Shown here: in pieces, positions 62,985 to 64,000 of the stretch | Position numbering within the stretch: the stretch's first letter is position 1 | Layout of the letters: the number at the start of each line of letters is the position of its first letter | NCBI GenBank assembly: GCA_008360955.1 | Contig: LUCM01003421.1 | Span: 97,428 to 161,427 of the forward strand | Direction: 5' to 3' | From: Fasciolopsis buskii | Lineage: Eukaryota; Platyhelminthes; Trematoda; Plagiorchiida; Fasciolidae | DNA length: 64,000 nt | Program-made: the position numbers and the translations under genes | The notes under the pieces: model-generated | Told to the model about the DNA's origin: nothing | Databases searched by the model: none | The model's input: the letters and a program-made list of their open reading frames with translations, nothing else

Positions 62985-63174
62985 TAGTATAACACGGTTG
63001 TTGCGTCAGCAGCAACCATGAACAGATCGGTGAGGCAGAATCAGAGTGAATTAATAGAGACCGTCTAAAAGGGACAGAATTGTGATGGGTAGTTTCCAGT
63101 AATCTATCGGCTAATAATTCGTCTACGGTTATCCGAAAGCGTTCGCCTATATTTATATGTCTTATGGTGTCCAA
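62985..63174 (-). CDS. Candidate exon, unidentified, minus strand
   Basis: A minus-strand frame of about 63 codons runs to a GTAAGA donor (plus-strand 62979-62984). It reads with a balanced composition, including GERFRITVDELLADRLLETT and SASPICSWLLL. The acceptor is uncertain (AATATAG at about 63151 or further upstream). No family was recognised, and its end phase does not match the 61.1 kb segment, so they are not obviously consecutive. Confidence 0.2.
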
Positions 63175-64000
63175 TGCATGAAGACTCAGGTAGCAATATT
63201 TATGTTACTCAACCGTAGGTGAAAACGCAGAGAACGCGGTGATATGCGGTTGTTTCATCGTCTGATCTCGTTGGAAAACTTTTGTTCAGCACCTAACTCA
63301 AATTACCCGGCAAAGACTGAAAATGATATGTACTACCCAATATTGAAAAGTTGGAAATATCATCTACCAGCAACGCCGTTGATAAACGGGAAGAACTTTC
63401 GATTAATGAGGCTTCGCATGTCACAAAAAGTAGTTTACGTGACCGCATTGTAAAAGCATTTTTATCTTCCAAACACAAAGTGAGTTTGCTCCATTCCAGA
63501 TGATAAAGGAGATTCGTGTGAGGGGAATGTTAACCACGTTATTTATATTTCAAATGATCTAGTTTGAATTGTTAACTGATGGCGTTATTGGTATAATAAA
63601 ATGCCATGCACGAAATGATGTTACCGTGCGTACGAAATTCCTTAAAATTTCCTGTATTTATCTGGGCTTTGTAAGTTGGCTGATTATTAATGTTCAATCT
63701 GATCTAATTCCTCCTTCCTCAGAGGCTGAACACCACGTGAATCACAGTTTCTGATGGTCAAACGTCCATTAACATTCGTCGTGTCCCAGCGAATTCGACC
63801 GAAAATGGATTGACCACTGCAGTTCACTTTCAATTTGATACACAAACATGTCCTGACCCAGACTGCATAGTTCTGTGTTGAGTATGCGTTTAACTTTGTG
63901 CTTTCGGGAATATGTCAGCACCGTTTGATTTGTTTACTGTCGTCTCTGCGGCAAACGGAAGACAATTTCTGATCCCGAATTCCATAATTGCCCATGGCAA
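63175..64000. other. No feature seen
   Basis: Short overlapping frames on both strands without recognisable similarity; no repeat detected. Confidence 0.45.

Noticed and set aside
1..64000. CRISPR arrays, bacterial operons, riboswitches or rRNA genes
   Set aside because: No regularly spaced repeats, ribosome-binding sites with long genes, or conserved RNA cores were seen; the window is eukaryotic.

Overview
The window is repeat-rich eukaryotic DNA, AT-rich, with no bacterial-style gene packing, no operons and no complete protein-coding gene that I can support. Most open frames are 60 to 130 codons, which is what chance gives at this base composition. The recognisable content is a graveyard of retroelements: a CR1-like LINE, an RTE-like LINE, two Penelope-like fragments, a possible Ty3/gypsy integrase scrap and several tRNA-derived SINE-like units. 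This mix, with long gaps between any possible exons, fits a parasitic flatworm (trematode or cestode). That assignment is an inference from element types, not from a marker gene.

Layout. 1-31 kb is mostly featureless unique sequence with AT and CT microsatellites, SINE-like units at 5.8, 17.9 and 25.9 kb, a possible integrase fragment at 6.3 kb, an unexplained open frame at 9.1-9.5 kb and one splice-bounded candidate exon at 27.0-27.2 kb. At 31.2-31.7 kb lies the C-terminal GIY-YIG end of a Penelope-like element, followed by a hammerhead-like motif. A SINE at 33.1 kb and a GC-richer, pyrimidine-biased block at 35.4-36.1 kb follow. 41.7-43.6 kb holds a decayed RTE LINE whose central part seems to be inverted.

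44.7-49.2 kb is the most structured region. It has a foldback element with arms of about 120-145 bp, a perfect 11-bp hairpin, the end of a Penelope-like reverse transcriptase, a SINE with two extra partial copies (one inverted), and a large palindrome with arms of about 220 bp that are about 95% identical. 52.1-54.85 kb is a nearly full-length but dead CR1-like LINE.

The minus strand from 49.7 to 63.2 kb carries several coding-like frames, some next to good splice sites. The best is a 204-codon frame at 58.6-59.2 kb, the only one clearly longer than chance predicts. They could be exons of one large-intron gene with the CR1 LINE inside it, but no protein family was recognised and exon linkage is unproven.
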